From: Pararhizobium sp. YC-54
Lineage (GTDB): Bacteria; Pseudomonadota; Alphaproteobacteria; Rhizobiales; Rhizobiaceae
Assembly (NCBI RefSeq): GCF_025847205.1
Contig: NZ_JAOYTH010000003.1
Location: 124,001 to 188,000 of the forward strand
Length of the DNA: 64,000 bases
Direction: 5' to 3'
Shown: piece by piece, positions 25,880 through 34,924 of the stretch
Numbering within the stretch: position 1 is the stretch's first letter
How the letters are laid out: each line of letters begins with the position of its first letter
Notes under the pieces: model-generated
The model's input: the letters and a program-made list of their open reading frames with translations, nothing else
Told to the model about the DNA's origin: nothing
Database searches by the model: none
Translations under genes and position numbers: made by a program

Positions 25880-26013
25880 CCCTCTTCTCCCCAGCGGGGA
25901 GAAGGCGGCCCGCAGGGCCGGATGAGGGAGGCGGCAGGCTCGGAATACGCCGAAATCCCCCTCATCGTCTCGCTTCGCTCGACACTTCCCGCTGCTGGGG
26001 AGAAAAGGAAGCA
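25880..26013. repeat. RIME-like palindromic intergenic repeat, copy 3
   Basis: Begins with CTCTTCTCCCCAGCGGGGAG and GGCCCGCAGGGCCGGATGAG, has a variable middle (25938-25960), and ends with a degenerate right hairpin (CTTCCCGCTGCTGGGGAG). Same orientation as copy 2. It lies between marR and the thiamine pyrophosphokinase gene. Confidence 0.72.
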
Positions 26014-26104
26014 AGCGCAACGGCCCCCAAGCCATAAGCGCATCGCAGCAAATGCACAGCTGCCCCTTCCCCTTGCGCCCCTGTTTACGCTATGGCCTTG
26101 CGCC

Positions 26105-26755
26105 ATGAGCAAACAGGCTTTTGTAATCTTGATGGGCGGCCCGCTGACACCGACGGACAGGCTCGCCACCCAGCTGGCCGGCGCCCGCGTCATTGCGGCC
26201 GATGGCGGCATGCGCCATGCAAAGGCACTTGGCCTCAGGCCGGAACTCTGGGTCGGCGATTTCGATTCCACGCCCGACGCCCTGATCGCCGAATGGCCCG
26301 ATGTCATCCGCGAGCCCTACCCGTCGGCCAAGAACGAGACCGACGGCGAGATTGCCGTTGCCGGCGCCTTGGCACGCGGCGCGCAAAAACTCGTCCTTGC
26401 GGGCGCACTCAGTGGTGAACGCAGCGACCATGCCTTCATGCACCTGCTCTATGCGGCCAGGCTCGCCGAAGACGGTATCGACATGCTGCTCACCTCCGGC
26501 GAGGAGGAAGCCTATCCGCTTCTGCCCGGCAGCTTTAAGATCGACCTGCCGAAGGGCAGCCTGTTTTCCATCCTCGGGCTCGATACACTGACCGGCCTTT
26601 CGATCGAAGGCGCCCGCTATCCGCTCAAGGATTTCCATCTGCCGTTCGGCTCCTCGCGCACCGTTTCCAACGTCGCCGAAGGTACCGTCCGCTTTACCCT
26701 TTCCTCCGGCCGGGCGCTGATCCTTGCCCGTCCGCAAGACTTTTCGGGAGCCTGA
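26105..26755 (+). CDS. Thiamine pyrophosphokinase
   Basis: A 216-residue enzyme that makes TPP directly from thiamine and ATP (eukaryote-like TPK/ThiN type). Signature residues are VIAADGGMRHA, LWVGDFDSTPD and SAKNETDGEIAVAGA, which together bind ATP-Mg and thiamine; the C-terminal half (FGSSRTVSNVAEGTVRFTL) carries the thiamine-binding beta domain. ATG at 26105 was chosen because the family starts with the strand AFVILMGGPL. It is the expected partner of the ThiBPQ importer 5 kb away, for salvage of external thiamine. It is followed by the ABC-F gene after 2 bp. Confidence 0.92.
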   Translation: MSKQAFVILMGGPLTPTDRLATQLAGARVIAADGGMRHAKALGLRPELWVGDFDSTPDALIAEWPDVIREPYPSAKNETDGEIAVAGALARGAQKLVLAGALSGERSDHAFMHLLYAARLAEDGIDMLLTSGEEEAYPLLPGSFKIDLPKGSLFSILGLDTLTGLSIEGARYPLKDFHLPFGSSRTVSNVAEGTVRFTLSSGRALILARPQDFSGA

Positions 26756-26757
26756 CC

Positions 26758-28587
26758 ATGGCGCCACCCATTCTGAAACTCGACGATGTCTTCCTGTCCT
26801 TCGGCGGCACGCCGCTGCTTGCCGGCGCCAACCTGCAGGTGGAGCCCGGCGACCGCATCTGCCTCGTCGGCCGCAACGGTTCGGGCAAATCCACCCTGAT
26901 GAAGATGGCGGCCGGCCTTGCCGAACCGCAGACCGGCGAAATCTTCCGTCACCCCTCCGTCACCATCCGATACCTGCACCAGGCGCCGGATTTCGACGGC
27001 TTCGACAGCGTGCGCGCTTATGCCGAAGCGGGCCTTGGCCCCAGCGACGATCCCTACCGTGTCGCCTATCTTCTGGAACATCTCGGGCTGACCGGCGACG
27101 AGGAGCCGGCGCAGCTTTCCGGCGGCGAAGCCCGTCGCGCAGCGCTTGCCCGCGTCATGGCGCCGGAGCCGGACATCCTTCTGCTCGACGAGCCGACCAA
27201 CCATCTCGACCTTCCCACCATCGAATGGCTGGAAGGCGAGCTGATCAAGAGCCGCTCGGCCCTCGTCGTCATTTCCCATGACCGGCGCTTTCTCGAAAAG
27301 GTCTCCAATTCCACCGTCTGGCTCGATCGCGGCCAGTCGCGCCGCTTGAACCAGGGTTTTGGCTTCTTCGAGGCCTGGCGCGACAAGGTGCTGGAAGAAG
27401 AAGAGATCGAACAGCACAAGCTCGGCAAGGAAATCGAACGCGAGGAACACTGGCTGCGCTATGGCGTGACGGCAAGGCGCAAGCGCAACATGCGCCGCCT
27501 CGGGGCGCTGCAGGACCTGCGCGCCAAACACCGCGGCCATTCCGGCCCGCAAGGCTCGGTCCAGGCGACGGTTTCCGACGCGCGCGAATCCGGCAAGCTG
27601 GTGATCGAGGCAGATCAGATCACCAAGACCTATGGCGGCCGCAGCATCGTCGCGCCTTTCTCGATCCGCGTCCATCGCGGCGATTGCATCGGTCTCGTTG
27701 GCCCGAACGGCGCCGGCAAGACCACCCTCCTGAAGATGCTGACCGGCCAGATCAAGCCCGACAGCGGCTGGGTCAAGCTTGGCACGAACCTCGAAATCGC
27801 CACGCTCGACCAGCGCCGCGAGGACCTGAACCTCGAGGACACGCTGGCGCATTACCTCACCGACGGCCGCGGCGAAAACCTGCTCGTCAACGGCGAACAG
27901 CGCCATGTCACCGGCTATATGAAGGAATTCCTGTTCCAGCCCGAACAGGCGAGAACCCCGATCAAGAACCTGTCAGGCGGCGAGCGCGCAAGGCTGATGC
28001 TCGCCCGCATCCTGGCGCGCCCGACAAACCTGCTCATCCTCGACGAACCGACCAATGACCTCGACATCGAGACGCTGGATCTGTTGCAGGAAATCGTCGC
28101 CGGCTTCTCCGGCACCGTCATCCTCGTCTCCCACGACCGCGACTTTCTCGACCGCACCGTCACCTCGACCATCGCGCCCGCCAATCCGGACGCCCCGGAC
28201 GGCCGCTGGATCGAATATGCCGGCGGCTATTCCGACATGATGGCGCAGCGCAAGGGCGTTGCCGACGACAAGAAGCGCGCGGAAAAAGCCGAAAAAGCCA
28301 AATCCGCCACCGGCAACGGCGCCTCATCCTCTGCGCCAAAGACCGGCAAGGGCAAGCTTTCCTTCAAACAGAAATTCGCACTCGAGAACCTGCCGAAGGA
28401 CATGGAAAAGGCCGAACTTGAAATCGCCAGGCGCGAAAAGGAAATGGCCGACCCGAATCTGTTTTCAAAGAACCCAACCCGGTTCTCGGCGCTCGCCGCC
28501 GAGCTCGAAAAACTTCGCGCTTCGATCACCCGGATGGAAGAGGAATGGCTCGAACTGGAGATGCTGCGGGAAGAGATCGAGGGGTAG
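26758..28587 (+). CDS. ABC-F family ATPase (Uup-like)
   Basis: A 609-residue protein with two ABC domains and no membrane span. First domain: GRNGSGKSTLMK, LSGGEARRAALARVMA, ILLLDEPTNHLDL. Interdomain linker is about residues 190-270. Second domain: GPNGAGKTTLLK, LSGGERARLMLARILA, LLILDEPTNDLDI. A Lys/Ala-rich, coiled-coil C-terminal extension (about 500-609) is typical of Uup. ABC-F proteins act on ribosomes or, for Uup, influence precise excision of transposons and ribosome assembly. Confidence 0.92.
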   Translation: MAPPILKLDDVFLSFGGTPLLAGANLQVEPGDRICLVGRNGSGKSTLMKMAAGLAEPQTGEIFRHPSVTIRYLHQAPDFDGFDSVRAYAEAGLGPSDDPYRVAYLLEHLGLTGDEEPAQLSGGEARRAALARVMAPEPDILLLDEPTNHLDLPTIEWLEGELIKSRSALVVISHDRRFLEKVSNSTVWLDRGQSRRLNQGFGFFEAWRDKVLEEEEIEQHKLGKEIEREEHWLRYGVTARRKRNMRRLGALQDLRAKHRGHSGPQGSVQATVSDARESGKLVIEADQITKTYGGRSIVAPFSIRVHRGDCIGLVGPNGAGKTTLLKMLTGQIKPDSGWVKLGTNLEIATLDQRREDLNLEDTLAHYLTDGRGENLLVNGEQRHVTGYMKEFLFQPEQARTPIKNLSGGERARLMLARILARPTNLLILDEPTNDLDIETLDLLQEIVAGFSGTVILVSHDRDFLDRTVTSTIAPANPDAPDGRWIEYAGGYSDMMAQRKGVADDKKRAEKAEKAKSATGNGASSSAPKTGKGKLSFKQKFALENLPKDMEKAELEIARREKEMADPNLFSKNPTRFSALAAELEKLRASITRMEEEWLELEMLREEIEG

Positions 28588-28616
28588 GACAATCGTCGAC
28601 TGCGGCGCCGGAATTA

Positions 28617-30074
28617 TTAAGCACCCAGACGATCGCGCGCCACGGCAAGCCGTATCGACAGGCCCTCGGGCTTCCACACGCGGACGATCTCGCCGCCCAA
28701 TTGGTTTCGCACCGTCGCCTTGCCAAGCAGCGTGCCGAACCCGTCTCCGTCGGCCTGCCTGTCGACCGGCGGCCCATCGCGCTCGGTCCATGTCAGGATA
28801 AAGCGGTCCGCCTCCTCGCGGCAGGAGATATTGAGCACGCCTTCGGCTACGGACAACGCTCCGTATTTGGCGGCGTTCGTCGCAAATTCATGCAACAGCA
28901 ATGCAAAGCTCGTAACGGCAGCACCGCCGATAGGAATATCCGGACCGGTGACAACGGCACGAGGCTGGGGACTGTCCAAGCCGGTATGATAGGGCGCCAG
29001 GATCGTTTCGATCAATCGATGCAACGTCGTGCTCTGCTCGGTTCTTCCGCTCGCTTCGGAGGTCGATGGAACCGTCAATGCGTGGGCTTGCGCCAGCGCG
29101 TTCAGCCGGTCCCGAACAGTCGAGGCCAGTTCTGCCGGCGTGTCTGCCGAACGGGCGCTAAGGGAGACGAGGCTGCTCGCCAGTGCGAACAGATTTTTGA
29201 CGCGATGATCCATTTCCCGAATGAGAAGGTGCTGCAGCTCCTCTGCGCGCTTGCGCTCGGTGATATCGCGCGCGATCTTCGAAGCGCCGATAACCCTGCC
29301 GTCACGGCTTCTGATCGGAGACACCGACAGGGAAATCTCGACGAGGGTCCCGTCCTTGCGCCGCCGGATGGTCTCGTAGTGGTCGATGCGTTCGCCGCGG
29401 CGAATGCGGGCCAGGATGTCCGGTTCCTCGTTGTGCCGATCCAGTGGAATCAAAATGGTTATAGGCTTGCCGATGATTTCAGCTGCGGTATAGCCGAACA
29501 GACGCTCCGCACCACGATTCCAGCTGATGATCGTGCCCTTGAGATCCTTGGCAATAATCGCATCGTCCGAGGATTCGACGATGGCCGAAAACCGTTGTGC
29601 CGTCTCATCGACGATTGTTCGTTCCGTGAGGTCGACCAGCATATTGACGGCGCCGGTGAGATTGCCGGCTTCGTCAAAGAGCGGTGTTGGAAATGCCAGG
29701 AAAGGAATACGCGTGCCATCGGGGCGTTCGGCAACCGCTTCCAATCCTCTTTTGGCGCGCCCTTCCTTCAGGACTGTGGCCATTGGGCATTCGTCGTGAG
29801 GCAAGGGCGTGCCATCGGGCCAATACAGCTTCCACGATCCGCAGAATTCGCTCCTGCCGATCTCCGGTCGAACACCCCACATTTCGACGGCAGCGCTGTT
29901 GTAGAACGTTATCCGGCCCCTCGCATCCGTCATATAGATCGGCTCGGGAAGGGCCTCGAGAATGCGTTGAACGCTCACATCCACAGCGGAAGACGGCTTC
30001 TGCGCGTTGTAGGAAAGCGGTTTTTCGATGCCTGCGGTATCACCATCCTTTGGTCCAAGCGAAAGGGAACTCAT
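28617..30074 (-). CDS. PAS domain HWE-family sensor histidine kinase
   Basis: A 485-residue cytoplasmic kinase with no membrane span. PAS 1 is about residues 33-150 and PAS 2 about 155-275 (GYTAAEIIGKPITILIP, then PAC segment RRKDGTLVEISLSVSPI). The phosphoacceptor is in REMDHRVKNLFALAS (His near 290). HEFATNAAKYGAL and the WTE of LTWTERDGP are the two marks of the HWE family, common in Rhizobiales. It lacks the LOV cysteine motif, so blue-light sensing is unlikely. No response regulator is adjacent; the partner is unknown. Confidence 0.92.
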   Translation of the reverse strand: MSSLSLGPKDGDTAGIEKPLSYNAQKPSSAVDVSVQRILEALPEPIYMTDARGRITFYNSAAVEMWGVRPEIGRSEFCGSWKLYWPDGTPLPHDECPMATVLKEGRAKRGLEAVAERPDGTRIPFLAFPTPLFDEAGNLTGAVNMLVDLTERTIVDETAQRFSAIVESSDDAIIAKDLKGTIISWNRGAERLFGYTAAEIIGKPITILIPLDRHNEEPDILARIRRGERIDHYETIRRRKDGTLVEISLSVSPIRSRDGRVIGASKIARDITERKRAEELQHLLIREMDHRVKNLFALASSLVSLSARSADTPAELASTVRDRLNALAQAHALTVPSTSEASGRTEQSTTLHRLIETILAPYHTGLDSPQPRAVVTGPDIPIGGAAVTSFALLLHEFATNAAKYGALSVAEGVLNISCREEADRFILTWTERDGPPVDRQADGDGFGTLLGKATVRNQLGGEIVRVWKPEGLSIRLAVARDRLGA

Positions 30075-30353
30075 CCGTCTCTCCGTTAGTGCCGTGACTG
30101 GCTTTGTGCGGCCGGAAATTCATTCACAAAGACATGGAAGGATAATCTTTCCGCAGGCGCATGTATATCGTTAACGTGGTCGCTGGGCACGGACATGCGT
30201 CACTCCCCTTTGCCTGAGGAGGCAGCTTTCAGCGCCCCTGCCAACGTGCTGTTTTTCAACGCCACCGCCTCAGGAAGGCGAGGCACGGCGCCCGTTTCAC
30301 CGAGATGGGCGCCGCATATTGATTCGCGCGCGGACAGGCGCTATTGAATGTTC
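30075..30353. other. Intergenic region between HWE kinase and SAM-II riboswitch
   Basis: No gene is visible in these 279 bases. They should contain the promoters of the kinase (minus) and of metA (plus). Two short complementary GC-rich patches (CCTGAGGAGGCAG near 30213, CCGCCTCAGG near 30267) could pair, but no recognised element was found. Confidence 0.5.
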
Positions 30354-30408
30354 TCGTGGTGATTTGGCCGGCCGGCTTGCAGCCACGTTAAATAAGTCGC
30401 TAAAGGGC
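30354..30408 (+). promoter_or_regulatory. SAM-II riboswitch (metA motif)
   Basis: The leader reads CGTGGTGATTTG, a GC-rich GGCCGGCCGG segment, CTTGCAGCCACG, then TTAAATAAGTCGCTAAAGGG. This is the compact SAM-II layout: a 5' GTGG paired with GCCAC and a 3' strand folding back as a pseudoknot, with the hallmark GATTTG, TTAAA and GCTAAA blocks. SAM-II is largely restricted to alphaproteobacteria and is classically found before metA. It ends about 100 bases before the metA ATG. Confidence 0.92.
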
Positions 30409-30511
30409 CGTGCGTGCGCAAGCAAGCGGGGCCGGTTGCGATTTGTCGTTGCCGGTTTTTTTTGTGCCGGCCAGTCCGAAGCCCGCTTGTTCGTAGACCC
30501 GAGTGTTGCCC

Positions 30512-31438
30512 ATGCCCATCAAGATTCCCGATACGCTGCCCGCCTTCGAAACCCTCGTCAAAGAGGGGGTGCGGGTGATGACCGAAACCGTGGCCATCCG
30601 TCAGGACATCCGGCCGCTGCAGATCGGCCTGCTCAATCTCATGCCGAACAAGATCAAGACCGAGGTGCAGATGGCGCGGCTTGTCGGCGCTTCACCGCTG
30701 CAGGTCGAGTTCTCCCTCATCCGGCTCGGCGGCCACAAGGCCAAGAACACGCCGGAAGAGCATCTGCTGGCTTTCTACGAGACCTGGGAAGAGGTGAAGC
30801 ACCGCAAATTCGACGGCCTGATCATCACCGGCGCACCGGTCGAGACGCTGGACTTTGAAGACGTCACCTACTGGAACGAGATGCAGCAGATTCTCGACTG
30901 GACCCATACCAACGTCCATTCGACGCTGAACATCTGCTGGGGCGCGATGGCGGCGATCTATCATTTCCATGGCGTGCCGAAATATACGCTGAAGGAAAAG
31001 GCCTTCGGCGTCTATCGCCATCACAATCTCAACCCGTCCTCGCCCTATCTCAGCGGCTTCTCGGACGATTTCCAGATCCCGGTGTCGCGCTGGACAGAAG
31101 TGCGCCGCGCCGATATCGAGAAAAGGCCCGCGCTCGAGATCCTGATGGAATCCGACGAAATGGGCGTCTGCTTCGTGCATGAGAAGGCCGGCAACCGGCT
31201 CTATGTCTTCAACCATGTCGAATATGATTCGACCTCGCTGTCGGACGAATATTTCCGCGATGTCGATGCCGGCGTGCCGATCAAGATGCCGCACAACCAT
31301 TTCCCCCACAACGACCCGTCGCTTGCGCCGCAGAACCGCTGGCGCAGCCACGCACACCTGTTGTTCGGCAACTGGATCAACGATATCTACCAGACGACAT
31401 CCTATGATCTCGCCGATATCGGGAAGGACAGACGCTGA
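30512..31438 (+). CDS. metA: Homoserine O-acyltransferase (MetA family; predicted acetyltransferase)
   Basis: The 308-residue MetA activates L-homoserine for methionine synthesis. The catalytic cysteine is Cys142 ([16 protein letters not shown]), and His/Glu of the triad are in CFVHEKAG and NHVEYD-region sequences. Residue 111 is Glu (GAPVE), the position known to set acyl-donor choice: Gly in succinyl-CoA enzymes such as E. coli, Glu in acetyl-CoA enzymes. This predicts homoserine O-acetyltransferase despite the usual succinyltransferase name. ATG 30512 (MPIKIPDTL) is chosen; a GTG 9 bases upstream is in frame. SAM-II riboswitch upstream. Confidence 0.95.
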   Translation: MPIKIPDTLPAFETLVKEGVRVMTETVAIRQDIRPLQIGLLNLMPNKIKTEVQMARLVGASPLQVEFSLIRLGGHKAKNTPEEHLLAFYETWEEVKHRKFDGLIITGAPVETLDFEDVTYWNEMQQILDWTHTNVHSTLNICWGAMAAIYHFHGVPKYTLKEKAFGVYRHHNLNPSSPYLSGFSDDFQIPVSRWTEVRRADIEKRPALEILMESDEMGVCFVHEKAGNRLYVFNHVEYDSTSLSDEYFRDVDAGVPIKMPHNHFPHNDPSLAPQNRWRSHAHLLFGNWINDIYQTTSYDLADIGKDRR

Positions 31439-31887
31439 CTGCAACCCTTACCATCCGCCCCGTTGAGCCCGGCGACGAAGAAGACTGGCGCCGGCTGTGG
31501 AAGGCGTATCTCGCCTTCTACGAAACCACCTTGCCGGAAGACATCTACGCGTTGACCTTTTCGCGTCTTTTGAGCGGTGCTGCGAATGAATATGTGGGAT
31601 TTCTTGCCGTTCTCGACGGCAGGCCGGTGGGCCTTGCGCATTTTCTGTTTCACCGGTCCTGCTGGCACAGGAATTCCATCTGCTACCTGCAGGACCTGTT
31701 CGCCGATCCGAATGCGCGCGGCCAGGGCATCGGCCGGGCGCTGATCGAAGCCGTCTATGCCAGGGCGAACGCGGAAAAGGCCGGGGAGGTCTACTGGATG
31801 ACCCAGGACTTCAATGCCAATGCCCGCAAGCTCTACGACCGGATCGCCGAAAAGACACCCTTCATCATCTACCAGAAGACGTTTTGA
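31435..31887 (+). CDS. GNAT family N-acetyltransferase with apparent CTG start
   Basis: The complete GNAT fold requires the segment [18 protein letters not shown], which begins at the very end of metA; acetyl-CoA loop is [18 protein letters not shown]. In this frame an upstream stop lies at 31405, and no ATG, GTG or TTG occurs before the domain. A CTG at 31435 stands 6 bases after a strong GGAAGGA site and overlaps the metA stop as CTGA. I therefore take CTG as start (150 residues). The alternative TTG at 31528-31530 would remove the first third of the domain. Substrate unknown. Confidence 0.75.
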   Translation: MTATLTIRPVEPGDEEDWRRLWKAYLAFYETTLPEDIYALTFSRLLSGAANEYVGFLAVLDGRPVGLAHFLFHRSCWHRNSICYLQDLFADPNARGQGIGRALIEAVYARANAEKAGEVYWMTQDFNANARKLYDRIAEKTPFIIYQKTF

Positions 31888-32003
31888 AACGAACAGACCC
31901 TATGTTCGCAGCGCAGATGGCACGACATCAGCGCTTGCCAATCGGCCGTGAATTGTATGACTTTTCGGTTGCCGCCATCAGCGAAATAACGCAGTTTGCC
32001 GCC

Positions 32004-32105
32004 TGCAGCGCCGCGCGTCATTCATGACGTGCCAAGGTCGCTGTAGCACTTAAATCTGCTGCATAAGTTTTCCTTAAATCGATTCCGATTCAAGGAATTA
32101 TGCAG
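32004..32105 (+). repeat. ~100-bp palindromic repeat, copy A
   Basis: Starts CTGCAGCGCCGCGCGTCATT, continues CATGACGTGCCAAGGTCGCT and GTAGCACTTAAATCTGCTGC, and ends with the palindrome CCTTAAATCGATTCCGATTC then AAGGAATTATGCAG. It is near-identical to 49851-49954 and to the reverse complement of 56548-56650. Its right end abuts the galM ribosome binding site, so it supplies the promoter-proximal DNA of that gene. Confidence 0.85.
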
Positions 32106-32129
32106 TGGGATACTGGAGGAAGATTGGCC

Positions 32130-33140
32130 GTGCAGACAGAGACTGAAGTGTTCGGCCATATGCCGTCCGGCGAGCCGGTGCATCGCATCACGATCAGAGG
32201 CGGCGGACTAACCGCGCATGTCCTCACCTGGGGCTCCGTCATCCAGGACCTGCGGCTTGCCGGTCACGCAGCGCCCCTGGTGCTCGGCTTTGAAAATTTC
32301 CGGGACTATCTCGATCATTCCCCCTATTTCGGCGCAACACCCGGCCGCAATGCCAACCGCATCGGCAGCGGTCGTTTTGCCATCGACGGGATGTCCTACC
32401 AGCTGGAATGCAACGAAAACGGCGTGACCCACCTGCACGGCGGCAGCGACGGCATTGCCAAGCGTCTCTGGACCCTCGTTGAGGCCGCAGAAAACCGCGT
32501 GGTGCTTCAGATTACCGATCCCGATGGCCGCGCCGGCTATCCCGGCAATTGCACCATCACCTGCACCTATACCGTGAGCGATGGCGGCGTCCTCAACGTC
32601 GTCTATGAGAGCACGACCGACCGCGCGACGATCTGCAACGTCTGCCAGCACAGCTATTTCAATCTCGACGGCACCGCCGATGCGCTCAGTCATGACGTCA
32701 TGATCGCCGCCAATAGCTATCTGCCGACCGATGAACTGCAGATCCCGACCGGCGAGATCCGCGCGGTCGATGGCACCGCCTTCGACCTGCGGACCATGAG
32801 CCCGATGCGGCTGGAGGGCGACGGGATCGGCTACGACCACAATTTCTGCCTGTCGGACATGCGCGGCCAAAAACAGTCCGTCGCCCTGGTGCGCAGCATC
32901 AATTCCGGCGTATCACTGGAAGTCCGCACCACAGAGCCCGGCGTGCAGTTCTATACCGGCTTCAAGATGGACGTTGCCGTGCCCGGCCTCGAAGGCCGCC
33001 ACTATGGCCCGTTCGCCGGATTTTGCCTGGAAACACAGATCTGGCCGGACGCGGTCAATCATGCCAATTTCCCGCAAGCCGTGCTACGCCCCGGCGAAAC
33101 GCTCCGCCAGGAAACCGACTACGTCTTTACCCGAAACTGA
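32130..33140 (+). CDS. Aldose 1-epimerase (galactose mutarotase)
   Basis: The 336-residue mutarotase interconverts alpha and beta anomers of aldoses. Visible blocks: FGATPGRNANRIGSGRFAI, HLHGGSDGIAKRLW (substrate-binding His), the catalytic His in VCQHSYFNLDGT and the C-terminal FCLETQIWPDAVNHANFP with catalytic Glu. GTG at 32130 was chosen because GGAGGA lies 9 bases upstream; an ATG at 32100 is in frame but falls inside a repeat element. Isolated gene with no sugar operon nearby. Confidence 0.92.
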   Translation: MQTETEVFGHMPSGEPVHRITIRGGGLTAHVLTWGSVIQDLRLAGHAAPLVLGFENFRDYLDHSPYFGATPGRNANRIGSGRFAIDGMSYQLECNENGVTHLHGGSDGIAKRLWTLVEAAENRVVLQITDPDGRAGYPGNCTITCTYTVSDGGVLNVVYESTTDRATICNVCQHSYFNLDGTADALSHDVMIAANSYLPTDELQIPTGEIRAVDGTAFDLRTMSPMRLEGDGIGYDHNFCLSDMRGQKQSVALVRSINSGVSLEVRTTEPGVQFYTGFKMDVAVPGLEGRHYGPFAGFCLETQIWPDAVNHANFPQAVLRPGETLRQETDYVFTRN

Positions 33141-33331
33141 GGCACCTGAAGGGTATATCGGGCACGGGACGATCCGCCGCGGTGAATTCCGTTTCGCCGC
33201 TCGCCCGTTGCCACCTTTTGAGGGGTGACGGCACGCAGTCGGCGAATACTCTGGGCTGTCGCGCAGAAACCGGACTTGATGCGGCGCTCAAGGCGCCTAT
33301 CATAGGATGAACCGGGCGAGAGGATTGAACA

Positions 33332-34099
33332 ATGACTGATGCAGGACAAAGGAAGATCGCCCTGGTCACCGGCGGCGGCACCGGCATTGGCCGCGCCATT
33401 GCCGAGGCCCTGTTGAAAAACGGCTATACGGTCGTCCTTTCGGGCCGGCGCTTCGATATTCTCCAGCACGCCGCGAAAGAAATGGCAGATTTGACCGGCG
33501 GCACGGCACGGGCGTTCGCTGCCGATGTCGGTGATTCGCAGGCCGTCGCCACCCTGTTTTCGACCATCCGCCATGATTTCGGCCGTCTCGACCTGCTCGT
33601 CAACAATGCCGGCATGGGCCTGCCGGCCGTGCCGATGGAAGACATCACCTTCGAGCAGTGGAACGCCATCGTTGCCGCCAACCTGACCGGCGCCTTCCTG
33701 TGTACCCAGCAGGCGATGAAGCTGATGAAGGCGCAAACGCCGCGCGGCGGCCGGATCATCAACAACGGCTCGATTTCCGCCTCGACGCCACGCCCGATGT
33801 CGGCGCCCTATACGGCAACCAAGCACGCCATCGCCGGCCTCACCAAGTCGACCGCTCTCGACGGCCGCCCGTTCGACATCGCCTGCGGCCAGATCGATAT
33901 CGGCAATGCCTCAACCGAAATGACATCGAAGATGAGCAGCGGCGTCCTGCAAGCCAATGGCGGGATCGCCAGCGAACCGACCATCCCCGCCAATCTGGTC
34001 GCCGACGCGGTGGTCTATATGGCCGGCCTGCCGCTTACCGCCAACGTGCTGACCATGACGGTGATGGCAACGCAGATGCCCTATGTGGGAAGGGGTTGA
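33332..34099 (+). CDS. Short-chain dehydrogenase/reductase
   Basis: A 255-residue classical SDR. The cofactor motif is [15 protein letters not shown], the NAG motif is LVNNAGMG, and the active site uses Ser in NNGSISAST and the Tyr-Lys pair in [13 protein letters not shown]. The substrate is not predictable. A ribosome binding site GAGAGGA precedes ATG 33332 by 7 bases. It precedes a dioxygenase-like gene by 136 bp. Confidence 0.93.
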   Translation: MTDAGQRKIALVTGGGTGIGRAIAEALLKNGYTVVLSGRRFDILQHAAKEMADLTGGTARAFAADVGDSQAVATLFSTIRHDFGRLDLLVNNAGMGLPAVPMEDITFEQWNAIVAANLTGAFLCTQQAMKLMKAQTPRGGRIINNGSISASTPRPMSAPYTATKHAIAGLTKSTALDGRPFDIACGQIDIGNASTEMTSKMSSGVLQANGGIASEPTIPANLVADAVVYMAGLPLTANVLTMTVMATQMPYVGRG

Positions 34100-34235
34100 T
34101 AGCGGGACCTTTTTGACTAGCGAAGATCAAGCAAACACGGCGGCGCAGGATGGCCCAGCAGGAGCAAGTCCCGCCTCACTTCCGCCCTATGGAGCCGCAA
34201 GGATCTCGGTTTCCGTGTTCGGGAGATACAACGCC

Positions 34236-34817
34236 ATGCCCACCAGGCGGCATTTTCTTATCGGCTTCGTTGCCACGCCCATTGTGCTGCCGGGACTTGC
34301 CCACGCAGCCGGTGCTCCGGCACGGCTGTCACTGACACCAACTTGCGGTGACGACGACGATCTGACGCCAGCGCAGACAGAAGGCCCGTATTTTACCCCG
34401 GAAAGCCCTGAAAAACAGGACTTCGCGAGCGATGCACCCGGCGGTGAAAGGATAACGCTCGCTGGGTACGTGCTGACCGAGAACTGCCGGCCCGTCTCAA
34501 AAGCGTTGATTGAGTTATGGCATGCCAACGAAAACGGGCTCTACGACAATAGTGGCTACAAACTCCGCGGACATCAATTCACCGATGGGGAAGGGAAATG
34601 GTGGTTCGATACGATCGTTCCAGGGACATATCCTGGTCGCACCCGGCATTACCACCTGAAAGTCCAACGGCCCGGCGGGAGCGTGCTGACGACGCAGCTC
34701 TATTTTCCAGGTGAGCCGCTCAATGAACGCGACCGAATATTCAACACATCGTTATTGCTCAATGTCAGCCCGACTGACGACGGAAAATTTGGCCGCTACG
34801 ATTTCATCGTCGCGTAA
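34236..34817 (+). CDS. Tat-exported intradiol ring-cleavage dioxygenase-like protein
   Basis: A 193-residue protein with an N-terminal TRRHFLIGFVATPIVLPG Tat-type signal. The mature part has the intradiol dioxygenase (protocatechuate 3,4-dioxygenase) fold: AQTEGPYFTPESP, ALIELWHANENGLYDN, and FDTIVPGTYPGRTRHYHLKV. The non-haem Fe(III) ligands (two Tyr, two His) appear conserved, so an active enzyme is likely. A periplasmic location is unusual for aromatic-ring catabolism, and no pathway genes surround it. ATG at 34236 follows GGGAGATACAACGCC. Confidence 0.88.
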   Translation: MPTRRHFLIGFVATPIVLPGLAHAAGAPARLSLTPTCGDDDDLTPAQTEGPYFTPESPEKQDFASDAPGGERITLAGYVLTENCRPVSKALIELWHANENGLYDNSGYKLRGHQFTDGEGKWWFDTIVPGTYPGRTRHYHLKVQRPGGSVLTTQLYFPGEPLNERDRIFNTSLLLNVSPTDDGKFGRYDFIVA

Positions 34818-34849
34818 CGCAAAGGCTCTGCTGGTCTTTGAAAAGAAAA

Positions 34850-34924
34850 TGGAGCGGGTGAGGCGATTCGAACGCCCGACCCCAACCTTGGCAAGGTTGT
34901 GCTCTACCCCTGAGCTACACCCGC
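34850..34924 (-). tRNA. tRNA-Gly (GCC)
   Basis: Minus-strand cloverleaf: acceptor GCGGGTG / CACCCGC, D-arm GCTCAGGGGTAGAGC, anticodon arm CAACCTTGCCAAGGTTG with anticodon GCC, T-arm GGGCGTTCGAATCGC, discriminator T and encoded CCA. All stems pair. It converges with the dioxygenase gene (33 bp between them) and no integrase or att duplication is seen nearby. Confidence 0.97.

Noticed and set aside
28617..30074. HWE kinase as a LOV blue-light receptor
   Set aside because: Neither PAS domain contains the flavin-binding NCRFLQ-type cysteine motif.
32100..32129. ATG at 32100 as start of the aldose epimerase
   Set aside because: It lies inside a dispersed repeat and has no ribosome binding site; GTG 32130 has GGAGGA at good distance.
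34850..34924. tRNA-Gly as an integration site of a genomic island
   Set aside because: No integrase, no composition shift and no repeat of the tRNA 3' end were seen on either side.
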